Part shown: in pieces, positions 10,721 to 11,414 of the stretch
Layout: every line of letters begins with the position of its first letter
Position numbering within the stretch: the first letter of the stretch is position 1
Source: an uncultured Clostridia bacterium
GTDB lineage: Bacteria > Bacillota > Clostridia > Monoglobales > Monoglobaceae
Assembly: GCA_934463175.1 (NCBI GenBank)
Contig: CAKSIW010000077.1
Coordinates: 1 to 11,414 of the forward strand
Length of the DNA stretch: 11,414 nucleotides
Direction of reading: 5' to 3'
The notes under the pieces: model-generated
Told to the model about the DNA's origin: nothing
What the model saw: only the letters and a program-made list of their open reading frames with translations
Database searches by the model: none
Program-made: the position numbers and the translations under genes

Positions 10721-11414
10721 ATGAGCAATTTAAAACTGATAAATATGCGTGATGTTGAAGTTGAGCCTATATGCTGGCTTTGGTATCCGTTTATTCCATA
10801 CGGAAAAGTGACGATTATACAAGGCGATCCCGGTGAGGGCAAAACAACACTTGTGCTACAAATTATTGCACGGCTCACCAAAGGCGAAAGTATAATTGAC
10901 GAAGATGAAAGCCTGCCGATAAATGTAATCTATCAAACTGCAGAGGATGGATTGGCTGATACGATAAAACCACGATTGTTGGCGGCGAATGCAGATTGCT
11001 CAAAAGTGCTTGTGATTGATGATGGTGATACACCGCTTACAATGCGAGATGCAAGACTTGAACAGGCAATTATTGAAACTAATGCAAAACTTGTTGTATT
11101 AGATCCGATTCAAGGCTTTTTGGGCGCTGATGTGGATATGCACAGGGCGAACGAGATAAGACCGATTATGAAGCATATGTCCGAGCTTGCAGAAAAATAT
11201 AAATGTGCGATTATTTTAATCGGGCATATGAACAAGTGCAGCGTTGGAAAATCTGCATACAGAGGGTTAGGCTCTATTGATTTTCAGGCAGCGGCAAGAA
11301 GTGTACTGATCGTCGGCAGAATTAAGGACGAGCCCGAAATCAGAGTTGTATGTCAGACAAAAAGCTCACTTGCGCCCGAAGCAAAAGCGGTTGCATTTCG
11401 TTTGAGCGAAGAAA
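10721..11414 (+). CDS. RepA-type RecA-fold ATPase (partial, runs off the window)
   Basis: The first 231 residues of a RecA/DnaB-like hexameric ATPase of the RepA (AAA_25) type are present; the gene is cut by the window edge. Visible features are Walker A GDPGEGKTT (35-43), the helicase-like IYQTAEDG (70-77), Walker B LVVLDP (124-129, Asp128), the sensor-like GHMNK (168-172) and YRGLGSIDFQAAARSVLIVG (180-199). Proteins of this type unwind DNA for replication of small plasmids such as RSF1010 and occur in Firmicutes integrative elements, where they may support replication of the excised circle. The ATG at 10721 has AGGAGG 9 nt upstream. It follows the MobC-like gene by 104 nt and probably belongs to the same transcript. 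Many relatives carry a C-terminal DNA-binding or primase part, which cannot be seen here. Calling it a replication helicase is an inference from fold and context. Confidence 0.88.
   Translation, partial: MSNLKLINMRDVEVEPICWLWYPFIPYGKVTIIQGDPGEGKTTLVLQIIARLTKGESIIDEDESLPINVIYQTAEDGLADTIKPRLLAANADCSKVLVIDDGDTPLTMRDARLEQAIIETNAKLVVLDPIQGFLGADVDMHRANEIRPIMKHMSELAEKYKCAIILIGHMNKCSVGKSAYRGLGSIDFQAAARSVLIVGRIKDEPEIRVVCQTKSSLAPEAKAVAFRLSEE

Larger units (their letters stand above)
8290..11414 (+). mobile_element. Left end of an integrative and mobilizable element next to guaA
   Basis: Gene order is repressor, excisionase, tyrosine integrase, MobC-like protein and RepA-type ATPase, the conserved recombination and replication module of many Firmicutes IMEs and ICE-like elements. 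Base composition becomes clearly AT-richer right after guaA. The guaA 3' end is a recognised hotspot for genomic islands. The exact left junction is not resolved; it may lie anywhere from the last guaA codons to about 8300. The start given is the beginning of the AT-rich part. The element continues beyond the window, where I would expect relaxase, cargo and the right attachment site. Confidence 0.75.

Overview
The window looks like a chromosomal segment from a Gram-positive member of the Clostridia (Ruminococcaceae/Oscillospiraceae-like is my best guess). The evidence is strong AGGAGG-type ribosome binding sites, near-consensus sigma-A promoters, an RNase M5 gene (a low-GC Gram-positive marker) and a PhoB/PhoR-type pair. 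I cannot name the species from the sequence. Two blocks are visible: a chromosomal core (about 1-8280) and the left end of an integrated mobile element (about 8290 to the window end), which is AT-richer and runs off the right edge.

Core, minus strand: a sensor kinase (100-1488) lies downstream of its OmpR/PhoB-type response regulator (1588-2265). A MATE efflux transporter (2389-3774) lies upstream of the regulator. The MATE gene has its own near-consensus promoter, with a 15-bp intrinsic-terminator hairpin starting only about 12 nt after the predicted transcription start. An exact 19-nt direct repeat flanks the MATE gene, lying just upstream of both the MATE promoter and the putative regulator promoter.

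Core, plus strand: RNase M5 (4177-4788) is followed by glmS (4845-6671) and guaA (6701-8233), which ends in a strong terminator. The RNase M5 leader contains a near-perfect sigma-A promoter, a 25-bp palindrome and a MITE-like repeat of about 115 bp. glmS appears to have its own promoter inside the end of rnmV, with a perfect 22-bp palindrome over its -35 box. No room exists for a glmS ribozyme. glmS and guaA are both glutamine amidotransferases (amino-sugar and GMP synthesis) and probably share a transcript.

Mobile element: directly after guaA, a known type of integration hotspot, come a divergent XRE repressor (8315-8797), an excisionase (9025-9228), a tyrosine integrase (9215-10306), a small MobC/ribbon-helix-helix-like protein (10290-10616) and a RepA-type RecA-fold ATPase (10721 to the edge). 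This is the control, recombination and replication module of an integrative and mobilizable element. Its switch region has three GTTC-N6-GAAC-like operators on divergent promoters. The ATPase leader has a hairpin whose loop can pair with the ATPase ribosome binding site. Cargo, relaxase and right attachment site would lie outside the window. I see no defence system or CRISPR array. The most unusual material here is regulatory DNA and RNA rather than a new protein system.
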